A DNA stretch of 64,000 bases, from NCBI GenBank assembly GCA_024138025.1, contig JAMXBD010001036.1:62001-126000 (forward strand), in the 5' to 3' direction. The notes beneath the pieces were generated by a model. That model did not search any database, was not told the DNA's origin, and saw only the letters and a program-made list of their open reading frames with translations. This document shows positions 10,623 through 25,100 of the stretch, piece by piece (the stretch's first letter is position 1; every line of letters begins with the position of its first letter). Source of the DNA: Combretum micranthum (lineage: Eukaryota; Streptophyta; Magnoliopsida; Myrtales; Combretaceae). The position numbers and the translations under genes were made by a program.

Positions 10623-13600
10623 TGCAAGCCCCTAGATTTTTTGGTAAATATAAGTAAACCTTAAGAACTGGAAGTCAAACCGGAACCCTAAAGTTAACCT
10701 AGTTCTATGTTTAGTCTAGTGAATCTAGATCCGACGATCTTGTGTTCTTAAACCCCAAACAACGAAATTGAGATAATTGTGGAATATAGTTAATAATAAT
10801 ATAGAAAAGCTTAAAAATATCAGATTCGCAATTTTCTAGTGTCTTTTAGATCCGAATGGGATCAATTTTCAAAAACCGTGTCTCGGTGTACCGGATAGTG
10901 AAAATATTCCGACAACACCAATAGACTCGTTAAAATATAAGGTTTTCAAAATATCAGTTTTAAAATGTTTCGGTAACTAAAATACCAAATTTAGCCGTTT
11001 ACATGTATTTTCTTTACTATCGGTATTTTAATTGTCTAGTCTACTATTCATAGTACTATTTCTACTAATCATTACTATTTTTATATCTCTACTTTTCTAT
11101 ACTCTATTCTTACCATTACCATACATATACCTTATAATTTACCTTCCTCGTACAACTTTAGTCACATCAAACCTTACACATTACTTCTTTTTATTACAAA
11201 ACAACAAAATAAATCATTTTCTCCCTCCCCTACAAGGCAAACCAATGCCCCCTCTCTCTCTATCAATCTCAATTTATTTTCTTTTTCAATTTATTTAATT
11301 ACATCTAATTTCTATTCAAAAACTCTATAAATACCCCCCTTCCTTCTTCATTCTTTCACACAACTCATTTCCTACTAAAACTCTACCAAAATCACTCCAT
11401 AGAATCCCTCTCTCAAATTCTCTCCCAAATTCTCTTTTCTCTCCATAAAACCATTTCTCACATTCTACCACAACCCATTCTATTCCTCTTCAACAAACAC
11501 ATAACCTTAGGTAAAAGTCTCTTACACATACTCATCATATTTATACAACTTAGCATGAGCTTAGTGTATGTTTCTTAGACTCATGAGAGTTAAAGAAGTA
11601 ACAATATGTTCATGTTTTGTTTTTGTTGATGTTCCTATATTGCATTATGTTATTGTCATGCCCGAGGGGTACCCTAAACGTGGCAGTCCGCCGTACACAA
11701 TACTAAAGCCTAGGAATGACTACCTTAGTCACGCAAAGGCTTCCATACCATGTACAAGGCGTACATCACAACTCAGGGAACGTATCGGAGTAGCGCAATT
11801 TATATCGATAATAAATAAGTAACAAGGCAAAGAGAATAGAGAACATAAACATATCACATTTCAATTCTTAAGGGCATATTCTTCTATTGTCTTTAAATAA
11901 ATGTACCTCACTAAATCATAAAGGTTAGCACATATAAAGAACCTTACAAACTTTCTTCATCGTATGATTCCATATCCTTAATCGTCCGTCCATGACTTCC
12001 TTAATGTCATGATCCTCAATTTAATCCACGAATATACTGTTTCAATCAAATCTATAGGGGTATAAGCTACAACTTAGCTTGGTGAGATATTCCTTTTCAT
12101 TCGCACCACATTTTCAAACAAGTTCATTTATTTAATCACACATATGCTATGCATACAATGAACCAATCACATGATTACACGAATATATATAGTCGTCCGG
12201 AAACCATATATAGAACGGATTTACCCCTCCGTATCAAAGGTTAGGGAATCGGGGTTGAAGGTCCTCGACCTTCTACTGCTAGTCCCCAGGTCCTCACCCA
12301 CAGCGTTCGGTTGGCTCGGCTCCGAACCTAGAGTCGCTTTCCCCAAGCGATTTGGATTCTCCAGGAAGGAACATGGCCCGTGGCACCGCACGATCACAGC
12401 CAATCCAACTCTACGCGTAGGAGTAGCAGCCTTCTGAAATAGATGTGACTCGACGGATGCTATGCGTGAACGTTTTATTGTTCTTAGGTCAAACCTTATT
12501 AAGGTTTATTAGGGGCGATCAATCAATTCAACAACAATAAACAATCATACAGGTAAGTAAACAAAATTATTTAAACAAGCAGATCAAAGTTGCGATATTC
12601 TTAATTCTCAATTCACGCATAAACATAAAATCATATATATACGCATAATCCCGAAATCCCCAAATATTTTTGTTTTTATCTTTCCTTAGTATTCTAATGC
12701 TACTACATTACAAGCACAAGCAAGGTAACGAACTTAGAAGGAATAACTCACTCGTCCATTTCGCTATCTTCTTAGTCGTAGAAATCCTCGGGTAGGGTAT
12801 CCTTGTGTCCTTTGTCACCTAGACAAAAGAAATACCCGGGATAAGTCTTCCATGAATTTCTATTCTTGGAGATTCTAAACTTTACTTAAAATTCGTGGTA
12901 AAATCGTATAAGAAGAAATTCCAACTTAAAATGGCCATAACTTGCTCAATTTAACTCGGAATTTCGCATACGATATACCGTTTTCTACCTATTCGAAAAG
13001 TTCTATCTATTTCTAAACTTATCTTGGTCATAAAAGGTCATTTGGGTTCCGAAAACGTCAGGTACAGATTTGAAACGAATTTTTCTAAACTTTTGCAAAA
13101 ATCCACTTTCTATCTCAACTTCATTTAAAGAAAATCCTTTTTGTAATAATATAAATATACATTTGATAAACACTTTTGAATATATAGGTATGCTCAATTT
13201 ATATGCAAAAATCCCAATGGTAGTGTCTCAATAATTTATTTCATAAGACAATTCATTTAAACTTTAGCTTTGAAAACTTCCTTTCAAGTATTTAAAGAAA
13301 CTTTATATTTTTCTTAGGTTTGTTATAATGAGTATAATCTTATTTTATTTTTCTTCATTCCTCTTTTCCAAAACAAGAAAAATTCCCTTTAACTCTAGTC
13401 TTTCATATATTTCATTTCTAGTGATAAATGATTAATTTATCAAAAGTACATTAAGTTGTCGAAATCCTTTTCATAATTTGTTTATTTAAGATGGTCTTAG
13501 AAATTGAGCCTTGCTTTTCTTATATTCATTTTTAAAATATAAGCTTTTATTTCCAAAACTTGTTCTTTCATTTCTTTTGAAAAGAATCATCTTTTATTGA

Positions 13601-16600
13601 TAAAACCCATCATTATAAATCTTACCTTATTTATATTCCCTTGAAAATTAGTTCCTTCTTTTAGAAATTTGAAAATCATTATTTTTCCTAAGTGGGTCCA
13701 TAACTTGATGAGTTGATTTTTGTCTTGACTTTGAAAACTAGTTTGTTCCTTAGTTTAGAAAAGAATTTAAGTGTTAAACTTTCGATATTTACGATTTATT
13801 TTTCTAAGAACTTAGATTACCATAAAATACAAAGAAAATATTTATTTCTTACGTTTTCTTGATAAAACTATCTTTGTTATTTAGGAAAACTTGAGAAAAC
13901 TCCATTTCTATGTTGTTGATAATAACTTCATGATTTTGCGATAAATCATATGATTGAAAACTTAGCTTTGAGTTCATTTAGTAAAACAAAATTCTATTTT
14001 TTGATTAGTTGAGACATTAACATTACGCAAATGCAAGTATAATGAGCATATAAAATAGTAAGAACATAAGAAAATACTAGAAACAAATAATGAGTAAGAA
14101 AATAAAATATCAAGCATTGGGAACCTTAGCTTCATCAAGGAATCCCGATCAAGAATTGGAGCCTTAGCTTTATCAAGGCATCCCGGGACTAAGAATGGAC
14201 TAGTCCCGAAAGATTAAAGAAAATAAATAAAAGATTGTTTGACTTGATATGAACAAGTCTAAGACTAGAAAGACTAGTCTTAATAATTGCATAAAATAAA
14301 TAAATTGCATAACTTAAATATAAATAAATAACAAATGAGCTTATATGCTCTAAATAAATATATACATAGTATATAAATAATATAATAACAATAATAACAA
14401 CATAATAAAGTAGGAAGCTTTATGTACAAGAACAAAACATGAACATGTTGTTGCTTTTACTACTCATATGAGTTTCAAAACAACACCATAGTCATGTTAA
14501 GTTACATGACATGGATGAATAATAGATGGAAGAAATATTACCTAAGGTATGTAAGAGATATGAAGATGGTAGATGGAATGGGTATTATGTGAGTAGTGAT
14601 ATGTGGTAGATAGTGAGGCTTTGAAAAGAAACTTTCTTTGGTAATGGAAGAGGAGTGTTTTCTTTTTACAAGAAGTGAGTTCTTGTAAGATTATAAAGAA
14701 GAGTTTTTGGAGAGGATTTTGGCATAATTTCTTTGCTTTGGAATGGTGTGAAGAAATGAGAAGGGGAGAGGTGGTATTTATAGAATTTTGTGGAGGAATT
14801 AAGAGTGTAATAAAATAAATTGAAAAGAAATAAAAATTAGATGAATGGGGAGAGAGGAGGCGCCGGTTTTTGGGGTATGTGAGAGAGAGAATGATTTGTT
14901 TTATTTGATTTGTGTAATAAAGAAGTAATGTGTAAAGTTTGATGTGATTAAAGGTGTATTGGAAATGAAAAAAGTAAGAAAAAGATATGTAGGTGTAAGA
15001 AAAAGTAGAGATAGGTGAATAGTAATGAATAGTAGAAAAAGTACTATGAATAGTAGACTAGACAATTAAAGTACCGGTAGTAATAAAAATACGCGTAATA
15101 ATGCGATATCTGTAATTTTTAGCTACTGAAAATTCCAAAACTGATATTTTTGGAATCCTTGTATTTTTACGAGTCTATTGGTATAAAAGGAATATTTTTA
15201 ATATTCCGTGCTTCGGGACACGCTTTTCGAGAACCGATCCCGTTTGGGTCCGAAGGTCACTCGAATTTCGCGAATCTGATATTTTTATGTTACCCTACGT
15301 TATTACGAACTATTCTAGGCCATTAACTTAATTTCATTTTCTAGGGTTTGAAAATGCGGGATTGCCGGATCTTAACTACTAGGGTTCGTTATAGGCTTGT
15401 TGACTTTTAGGGTTCCGTTTTGAATTCCGTTTTCATTGAGATATTCGTAAGATCGTATAATTTTCGAGTCTTGAGCGTTTTAGAATTTTAGCTCGAAATT
15501 TATTTCATTTGTGATTATTTAATAGTTTTTAGTTCTCGGAATCAAACCGAGTCTAGGTTTATGAGTTGACTCGATTTGACTTTTGTGGAAAACTTGGATT
15601 TTGTTATTCTAAAAATTTTACTGAAGGAATTAGGACTTTATTAACTCGTTGTTAAGCGGTATTTGGATCTATTGTTTCGATTTGCGTTTTAGGAATTGGG
15701 TAGATTATTTAATCGACGTACGGACGTTGATTATATTGGTAATTGGACTTTATATTTTATTTCAGGGGTTCTCGTTTCTCAAGATTGAGAGAACTCGTTT
15801 TTGTTCTTATTAAATTTTTAACTTGGTTCAACTTTTAGGGTTTCGTTTCCGGTATTTGACTCGGTCTAGAATTGAGTTTTAATCTCAAGTTGATTTTTCG
15901 GGTCTTTGATATTTATACTTCTAAAATTATTTTTAAGGATTATGAAAATTTTTGGGGGTTTACAGTTATTGTTGTTATTTATTGTTATTATTATTTGCTC
16001 TAATCTAACTTCTATATAGTATTATGTATATTATGTATATATATTTCTTTAGAGTATATAAGCTCACTTGTTATTTATTTATTTTCATACTTTTCAATTT
16101 ATTTATTTATTTCATGCTATTATTAAGACTAGTCTTTCTAGTCTTAGACTTGTCCATATCAAGTCAAAACAATTTTCTTTCTTTTCTTTTCTTTTTGGAA
16201 CTTGTCTATTCTTAATCTAGGAATACTTTGATGAAGTTAAAGTTCTCAATACTTGACTTTACTATTATGCTCTTATTATATTTATCTTATTATGTTGTCT
16301 TTCTCATAGTTACATATTCTCATTCATGCATGAACATGTTGATATTGTCTCAACCATAATTAAAATGAGTTTTCTTAAATAATAAAAATAAGAAATCTCT
16401 TTAAAAATAAAATTTATCATATAGGAAATAATTTTTCCATAAAAACTTAAAGTTTTATCTTAACAAATATTTTCTAAAGTTAGATAAGTTTAGCTCAAGT
16501 TTTAGTAATAATACTATACGGGATTTCATTAATAAATACATAAAATAAAGTTATCACAAACTTTCTTTTTAAACCAATAAAATAAGAAAGTTTCTTTAAA

Positions 16601-18612
16601 CTTAATTCTTTTTTAACAAAAGTTTTCTTCACTCATATGTAAAGCTTTCATCAACACACTAAGGTTTAGATAAGTTTTACAAAAATTATCAAAGAGTAAC
16701 CTTTCTAAGGATAAGCTTTACTTAGGAAATAAAAATAATAAATAACTTATAAGATCATTGATATTTTTATTTAAGGTGGATCTAACTTTAGAAAAACTTT
16801 AAAACACATAATCAAAAAGTATTTAGAAAAACTACATTTTCTACTACTAACAATAAAGTTGTAGGAATCTTAACAAGACTAAAATTAATTTTTGAAAAAT
16901 TAATTATTCTCAATAATAAGAAACGGAGGAAATACTCACTTATAATAATTTTTCCCAACAAAACTAAGAAGGAAATTTTCAAGTCTTAGCATTTTCTCAC
17001 TTTTAAGATACATTGTTTTACAAAAATCTTTGTTGAGACAACACCACTAAATTCATGTATATAATTTGAGCTTCTGTATTATTCAAAGGATTTTTCAACC
17101 AAACAAATATCTATATTTTTGGTACAAAGATTTTTGGATGGAGAAAAGTTTGAAAACTTGATTTTGAAATCTGGAATTTTCGTATCAATTCTATACATCA
17201 CTATTTCGAGACCTAGATGACTTCTTTTGATAAAAACAACTTTAGAAATAGATAGATCTTTTCGAGTAGGTAGAAATCGGTGTATAATATGCGAAACTCC
17301 AAATTAAAATGAGCAAGTTATGACCATTTTAAGTTGGGATTCCATTCATACGATTTTGATGAATTCAATAAGATAGAATTAGAGAATTTGAGTAGATCTT
17401 GGATGAAATACTCACTTCGGGTATTTCTTTTGTTTAGGTGTTGAGGACCAATCTTCTCTTCCCCAAGGATTACTTCAACTCATAGAAGAACGCTATGGTC
17501 AAGTGAGTTTCCTTTATGTTTATGTATTCGTGTATATGCTTGTAGAATAGAGCACTAGATGTTAGAAAAATATATCATTGATATGCATGTGGGATATCAT
17601 GGGAATTATGCATGTGAATGGTTATGTGCATCAATGAACGATAAGTATATCGGAATCCAATCTGTGATTGATATAATTGTTTCTACGTATGTATTGCTAT
17701 ATGTGCAAATTATTGCTTGATCGCTTTAAATGAATTAATGTCATATTGAAATCCCCATATAATAAATTGCTCATGCATATCACTTAGAATATCATTTCAA
17801 AATTTTGCTATACTCCTCAGCATGGGACCAGAAAGTAAGCTGCCTAGCAACATCTTGAGGGTTTAGGACGTTCGGGGAATATGACCTCAAGTTGTAGCCG
17901 AGCCAGATCGATCGCTTTAGGTAAGGAAAGCCCGAAGACTAGTAGTAGGGTTCGTTGGAACCCCAAGATGCGCGCAAACTTTTAAGAAGGTCATTTGGGA
18001 TCCAGCTCAAATCATTCCCTAACCACCAATGGAGGAGTAAATCCATCATACATACGAAATCGGATAATCGTATGTACTGTTTGATTATATGATTGTTGCA
18101 TTTCATATGCTTGTTTAATGAACTTGGTTGGATGCATGTTATGAGTACTTTTGCGTAAGGAATATCTCACGAAGCTAGTTATACTTATACCCCTATAGAC
18201 TTTGATATTGCAGGATTGTTTTTTGCACCAGAGACCATCTTGATCATCTAGGTAGAATCTTTATTTTTTGAAGCTTTTAGAGGAACTCTATTTTGAAGTC
18301 TTAGAGTAGATTTTTTCTAAAATCTTCTAGCTTTAGTTATTTATCATAGTAAGACCATGTTGTTATTAAAATTATCAGGTAATTCCCCTTAAAGGTTGTA
18401 AGACTTTATGTTTTAATGAAATATAATTAAGTGTTATTTTTGCATGTTCTGCTGCCAATATCTTAAAATGCATTACTCCACCGGTCTCTCTTTGATGTGA
18501 ATGTATGCCTTGTACCAATATAGAGCTTTCGAGTGACTGAGGTAGTCATTCTTAAGTTTCAATATTATGTATGATGGGCTGTTACGTTTAAGGTATCCAT
18601 TGAGGCGTGACA
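10623..18612 (+). mobile_element. Solo LTR 'B' nested in LTR A, itself split by LTR 'C'
   Basis: It begins TGCAAGCCCC, ends GGCGTGACA and is flanked by the 5-bp duplication GTATA (10618-10622 and 18613-18617). Without LTR C it is about 3.67 kb, close to its relatives. The TATA box is TATAAATA at 11326-11333, followed by a pyrimidine-rich leader without ATG and an AG|GTAAAA donor-like site at 11511. Only one copy of each LTR landmark occurs and no internal coding region is present, so it is a solo LTR left by recombination between the two LTRs of a former element. The 15-codon frame at 17437-17485 carries one extra base. Confidence 0.9.
11654..15964 (-). mobile_element. Solo LTR 'C' nested in LTR B
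   Basis: On the minus strand it starts TGTAAACCCCCAAAAATTTT and ends GGGCATGACA, with perfect 5-bp target duplications GTTAT at 11649-11653 and 15965-15969. At 4.31 kb it is longer than its relatives, mainly through an extended 5' (U3) part at about 15300-15950. The TATA box lies at 14782-14775 (minus), and the leader shows the AG|GTAATA donor-like site near 14545. No internal domain or second LTR is present. It is the innermost and therefore the youngest insertion at this site. Confidence 0.9.
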
Positions 18613-21600
18613 GTATAGGTGCTGTAAAAGGTATCTAAGAGCGTATAAGCTTAGTTTTGCTTAATGAGAATCTTTCTAGAATAATGTACCCGATAAAATC
18701 AATCAAAAAAGTTTATTATTATTCATGTGTAAGAGATGCAACATCCACTAAGCAAACAATATATATGATCATCCGAAAAACCATATGTTTGAATAGATTT
18801 ATACCCTCTAATCGGGGTTAGGTGTTTCAAGCCCGTACGACCATAGTTCGAAAAAATGTATCATAGATCTTTCAGGCTACTGTATGCCCCTAAAACTTAT
18901 AGACTTTCAGGCTCTACATGCCACTTGTAAATTTTTAGGCAACTACTAACAACCACTTCTATACTTACGTCCCACCGAGGGTATAGCAGCAAATGCAATG
19001 TAACCTACTTCATAATATGCATGATTAATTTGTTAATATGTTCTTCGTATATAAATGGTATTCTTAAGGGTGATCATAAAATATTCACAAACATTCAACA
19101 TGGCATAATAACAATCATTAATTTTTCAACAATTCAAGTTCTGATATACTTAGATTATTTTATCAAACACCATTATCACAATCACTTCCCATAATGATTC
19201 CTAAATGCATATTCCATTTTATCTTTCCCTATTTCTAGTACTTCTAAACTACAAGCACAAGTATAAATACGTAAATTTAGGAGATAAACTCACTCGGCTA
19301 TAGTACTCCTTAATCGTAATAATCTTCAGGGTAGGACGCTTTGAGTTCTTCATCACCTAGACAAAAGAAATACCTGGAATGAGCATTTAATAGAGATCCT
19401 ATCTAAATTTTCTAATTCTATTTTACTATTCACGTCATTTTACCCGTTGAGAAAATTTAAACTTAAAACGGCCATAACTTGCTCATTTTAATTCAAAATT
19501 TTGTATATTAATAGTTGTTTTCTATCTACTTTGGCATATCTAATTTCTAAGGTTATTTTTAACATTTAAGGTCATTAAGGGTTCGGAAAAGAGTGGTACA
19601 TATTGCATCTGGAACGTTCTAGCCCTTATTTTGCTTGCATTTCAAAGTTTCACTTCATATGGATACTTTATAACAACCATAAAAAAATTCTATCTTTAAA
19701 AAAATCATTTAGTATTGATATTAACTCATAGTAAATGTATTATCCTAGTGATGTTGTTCCAAGATAATAATTTTGTAAAACAATCTTTGTGAAAAGCAGA
19801 CATGTTGAGTTTTATGGAAAAAAAATCATCTTTTGACTTGTGGTAAAATTCGTTATCTTAAATTTTGTAAACATGTGACTTAACAAAAATTATGATTCAA
19901 TATTTACTTTGAAACTTCAAGGTGTTATATTTATTTCAAAAAATTTTATTCAACAATTAATCTTATTAAGACATGATTTTATTCATTTGTGACATAATAT
20001 TCTTAAGTGTATTCTCCTTGAATTTTTCTTAAGTTCGATTCTTAAATAAAATTTAAATTCTTAGATATCGTAGACATGAAACTTAATTAAAGAAAATCAT
20101 GATTTTATATTTATTTTGAATCTATGATTATTTTATTTTTACATTAACTTCTTTTAACTAATTAGTTTACAAAACATGGGCTTCTATATGTATGTGGATA
20201 AGATTTATTCTAAGTGGAAACTTCCTTGAAATTATTTTTAGTTTTAATATTTAGAAATAATCATGTAAGAGATTTGTTTTAAGCTTTTATTTTTTGAAAG
20301 GATTTGCACATGTCTTATGAGTAAGTTTACGGACAATATTCTCTTAACAAAGGATTATCAACATTTGTATTTTAGGAAAACTCACTTGATATTTCAAAAG
20401 TTTAGTTGAGTATCCATCTTTATTCCTTTATTTCTTATGACAAATTTTTCCTAACTGTCGAAAATGAAATCTTCAAAGTTAGTTTATAAAATGAGGAATT
20501 TTCAATACTCACATCTTTGAAATTTTTATTATGCCAACATCGCTTATGACCAAGTAGCAAATGTAGTAACTATACTAAGAATAAAATTATTAGCATAGAC
20601 TCATAAGAAAAAAAAATAGAGATAGATAATCAAGAATGCAAAAATATAAAAAATAATATTATAGGAGTCTTAGCCTATCATCAAGACTCCCTTGGACTTG
20701 AATAAATTCCAGTCACCATAAAAATGAGAAAAGCATAAAAAAGAAAATCATGGAAGTCTTAGATCTTTTTTCAAGGCTACCTGAGACTTAAAATAATTCC
20801 AGTCTCATGAATAAAATAAGAATAGTAAGAAAATAATTATGAGAGTCTTAGATTATATTCATGGTTTCCTGAAACTTAGAAATGGACAGATCTCCTTTTG
20901 TTTTGACTTAATGATGGACAAATTTAAGACTAGATAAATAATAAGCAATGAAATAAGAGCAGTAAATAAAAGTTAGCTTAGCGAGCATCTAGGCTCTATA
21001 AATATACATATTACATATATTTATTAACATATAAAAAGTTAGTGTTAGAAATAATATTACAACATAATGTAAACATGAACATGAAATTAACAAGATATGA
21101 ACAATGTGTTATTTTTATGTCTCCACTCCCTAGCATATGCATCATGGGGATTTTAGAAACATAACATAAATATTTTTCATGTTATGTTAATATAATCTTA
21201 GGAAAGTGTTTAGTATTTTACTAAAGTTGAAGATGGATCGAAGAAAAATTTGATAAGACAATTGGGTGTGTATGTATTGTGTGTGTGGGCGTGAAGGAAA
21301 GGAGAGAAAGAGAGAGTTGGAGTGTCATTTTGCAAAAGTTTTGTTATATGTAAAATAGATGTGTAAATAATGAAGCTATGAGGGGGTATCTATAGAGTTT
21401 TGAGAAGGTAAATCTAGAGTTAATTAAATAAATGAAAAAAGAAAAGAAAATAAAGGGATGAGAGAGACAGATAGCTGGCCATGAGGAAGGAGGGGAGAGG
21501 GAGATATTAAAAAATAATTTTATTAAAGAAAAGTAAGTAAAGTATAAGATAAGTTATGTATGAAATAGTATTGGAAAAGAAAATATAAAAATAGATGTGT

Positions 21601-22084
21601 AAGAAATGTAAGAATGGGTGGTAAGAAAAAGTAAAGATAGATAAATAGTAATTATATAGTAAACAAAACAAATTAATTACCAGTAGTAACAAAAATACGT
21701 GTAATTAGGTTATATGTGATGTTTCTAGGATCCGTAAAAATTTTATTTGATATTTTTACTAATTCTTACTACATTACGAGTCTAAATTATTTGTCGAAAT
21801 ATTTTCCTCGTTTTGCATGTCGATGCCCTAATTTTAGAAACTGATCTCGTTCGGATCTAAAACAGACAAATTTTTAACAAATATGATCTTTTTAGGTTAT
21901 AGGACATAATTTTGCACTATAAACTAAGGTTATCACATTTTTTTTGTTTTAAGTTTCAATCACAGTCTTGTCGAATCTAAGGTCTCTAAAACTTAGTGTT
22001 AACCTATATTGATTTTAAGGTTTCGATTTTACTTCCGGTTTTAAGAATTATTCATAAAACTACCATAAAATTTATGGGTTTACA

Positions 22085-22105
22085 ACCTACCCTCCTTAAA
22101 GAAAG
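22085..22105 (-). other. Polypurine tract of the Tekay-type element
   Basis: The minus strand reads CTTTAAGGAGGGTAGGT immediately before the LTR start TGTAAACCC. A purine-rich tract touching the LTR is the expected plus-strand primer, and it ties the long LTR family to the chromodomain-bearing pol next to it. Confidence 0.8.
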
Positions 22106-22111
22106 TTTTGT

Positions 22112-25100
22112 CTCTAAAACTTGACTCACATACCTGATTCATTAAACAAATCTAGGTATTTGTGTTGAATCTCATCCTCGACCTCCCAGGTTGCTTCCTC
22201 ATATGTATGATTTCTCCAGAAGATCTTGACATATCTTATTTTCTTGTTCTGTAGCTTCTAGATTTTTCAATCCAAAATTTGCACCAAGCATTCCTCATAA
22301 GTGAGGTTTTCTTTTAGTAAAACAGGCTCCAACTTTACTATTTGATACAGGTAGGCTATGTGTTTGCGTAAAACTGATACATGGAACATATTATGCACTC
22401 CTGACAAATTTAGTGACAAGGTTAGGCGATAAGCCAAATCTTTAACTCGTTCATGTACTTCGAAAGGTCCGATACATCGTGGACTTAGCTTCCCTTGTGA
22501 GCGTACCTGATGAATGCTCTTGATCAGGGTTACTTCAAATATATGTGATCTCTTACTTGGAATTCAAGAACCTGTCTTTTCTTATTAGCCCAACTCTTCT
22601 ACCCATCTTGAGCCTCTTTCATTCTCTGTTGAATTATTCTTACTTTCTCTATTGCATCTTGCATTAGATCTATTCCAATCGCTAACTACTTTACATCATC
22701 TTAGAATAAGGGTGATCTACATCATCTTCTATATAAGGCTTCCTACGGTGGCATTTGGATCATTGAGTGACCTAGCAATGGTAAGAGAGTGACCTAGCTT
22801 CCCTTGAAATTCATGACACAAGCACGTAGCATGTCTTCTCAGGTTTGAATTGCTCGTTTTGACTGAACATCAATTCGAGGGTGATGGGCTGTATTAAAAT
22901 TTAGCTTGGTTCCCATACACCTTTGTAAGCTTGTCTAGAACTTAGACACAAATCTTGGATTTCGATCAGATACAATCCCAGCTGGGACTCCATGCAATCT
23001 TACGATTTCCCTTACATACAATTTGGCTAACTTGTTTATTGAATAGGTCATGTTGATGGGTATAAGTACACCAATTTGGTGAGATGATCCACTATAACCC
23101 ATATTGCGTCATATCCAGTTAGCGTCTTTGGCAACCCACATACGAAATTTATTATGACTTGATCCCATTTCCACTCTTGTATGACCAAAGGCTTAATAGT
23201 CCTTTAGGTCTTTGATGCTCGATTTTGACTTGCTGGCATACAAAACACTTAGCACAAAGTTGGCTACATCTTTCTTTATGCCATTCCACCATCAGTGGCT
23301 TTTTAGATCCTGATACATCTTATTTCCTCCAGAATGCATCGTATATCCTCAGTTATGGGCTTCCTTTAGGATTTCCTTCTTCATCTCAGCATCATCTGGC
23401 ACACATAATCTTCCTTTCATTATCACTACATCGTCTTATCTATAGTAAAGTCGGTATATCTACCTTCTTGTACCTATTTCTTAATCTTTTGAACCTTATC
23501 GTAGCATTGTGCTTCTTTAATACGGTCTACAAGAGTTGGTTTCATCTTTAGATTGGATATTTTCTCTTTCGTATCATGTCCCACAAACACGATGTTTAAC
23601 ATTTCAAACTCCTTTATCAATCCTTTTTGTCGGTTAATAGCGCAGCAACTTCTCCATGGTTTTCTATGGATTAGCATGTCAATGATGGAGTTGACCTTTC
23701 CTAGGCAATAGTTGATGTCGAGATCATAGTTTTTTTTATTAACTCTAACCATCTTCTTTGTCGCATATTCAACTCCTTCTAAGTGAATAGATATTTGAGG
23801 CTTTTGCGGTTTGTGTATATCTAACATCTCTGTCCATAAAGATAATGCCTCCACAGCTTGAGTGCAAAAACCATGACGACTAACTCGAGTTCATGTGTAG
23901 GATAATTTTGTTCTTGTGACCATTATTGTCTTGAAGCATATGCGATCACTTTCTTGTCTTACATTAGTACACATCTTAGGCCATTCATTGATGCATCACT
24001 ATGCACTATATATGGTTTCTCGGGATCTGGTAACACTAAGATCGGAGTAGAGAGTAGAGACTAAACGTTGCTTCAATTCTTGAAAACCTTGCTCTTGGTT
24101 TTTGGTCCATACGAATTTCTTATTCTTTTGAGTTAATCGAGTTAAAGGCTTGGCTATCTTGGAGAAATCCTTCATAAACTTCCTATAATAACCTGTCAAT
24201 CCAAGGAAACTCCTTACCTTAGTTATTGTCCTTGGTTGCTTCCATTCCATAATGGCTTTGATTTTCTCGGGATCTACTGATTTGCCATCTCTAGATACTA
24301 CATGTCCCAGAAAGGATATTCGGTCCAACCAAAAGTCACACTTCGATGGTTTAGCATACAGCTTATACTCCCTTAGAATTTATAGTGCCAATCACAGGTG
24401 CTCTTTGTGTTGTTCCCAGGTCTTTGAATAAACTAAGTTATCAATGATGAAAACAATCATGCACTTATCCAAAAGTGGCTTATAGACTAAGTTCATTAAA
24501 TCCATAAAGGCAGCTGGTGTGTTTGTTAGTCCAAAAGGCAACATTAAGAATTTGTTATGTCCTTATCTTGTCCGGAAAGTAGTTTTTGACACAACTTCCA
24601 ATTTGATCCTCAACTAGTGACATTTAGATCACAAGTCGATCCATGAAAACGCACTTACCCCTTACAGCTAATCAAAAAGGTCGTCGATCCTTGTTAATGG
24701 ATACTTGTTCCTTATGATGACCTTGTTGAGATTTTAGTAGTCAATACATAGCTCATTGATCTGTCTTTCTTCTTCATAAAGAGAACTAGGGCTCCCTAGG
24801 GTAAAACACTTGGTCGGATGAAACCCCTGATCTAATAATTCTTGCAGTTGCTTCTTCAATTCCTTCATCTCAACTGGTACCATCCAATACGAGGCCTTTA
24901 ATGTTGGTTCGGTATTTGCCATTAATTCAATTTCAAAATCAATCTCCCGCTTCGGTGGCAGTCCAAGTAACTCATATAGAAAAACATCCGGAAACTCATT
25001 GACAATGGGTATATCTTCTATGGTAGGTTTCTCTTTTTCATCTTTCGTGTTGTTAACATAACTTTGATTTCCTTATTGTCTTCCTCTATTAACTCAAATG

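Larger units (their letters stand above)
10210..22084 (-). mobile_element. LTR 'A': 3' LTR of the Tekay-type element, split by LTR 'B'
   Basis: On the minus strand it starts TGTAAACCC directly after the purine-rich end of the pol region (22085-22105) and ends GAGTGTGACA at 10210, so it is the 3' LTR of that element. The LTR itself consists of 22084 to 18613 plus 10622 to 10210, about 3.88 kb without the insertion. LTR B interrupts it between 10622 and 18613, with the duplicated GTATA on both sides. Joining across the gap restores the order seen in related copies: CATGAGGATTTTC, GGTTGAAGCCATG, then TTTTACAG. The TATA-like box reads TATAGATA on the minus strand at 21394-21387, and the 15-codon frame is at 19357-19310. 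Confidence 0.85.

Noticed and set aside
11032..11298. Leu/Ile-rich, membrane-like small proteins (also near 16024, 52460, 54502, 54958 and 62300)
   Set aside because: All lie in T-rich LTR leader or U3 sequence, have hydrophobic but low-complexity translations, and are not kept between LTR copies.
12171..12437. 88-codon frame with a shadow on the opposite strand
   Set aside because: It is inside LTR C, the corresponding stretch of other copies has no such frame, and no domain is seen.
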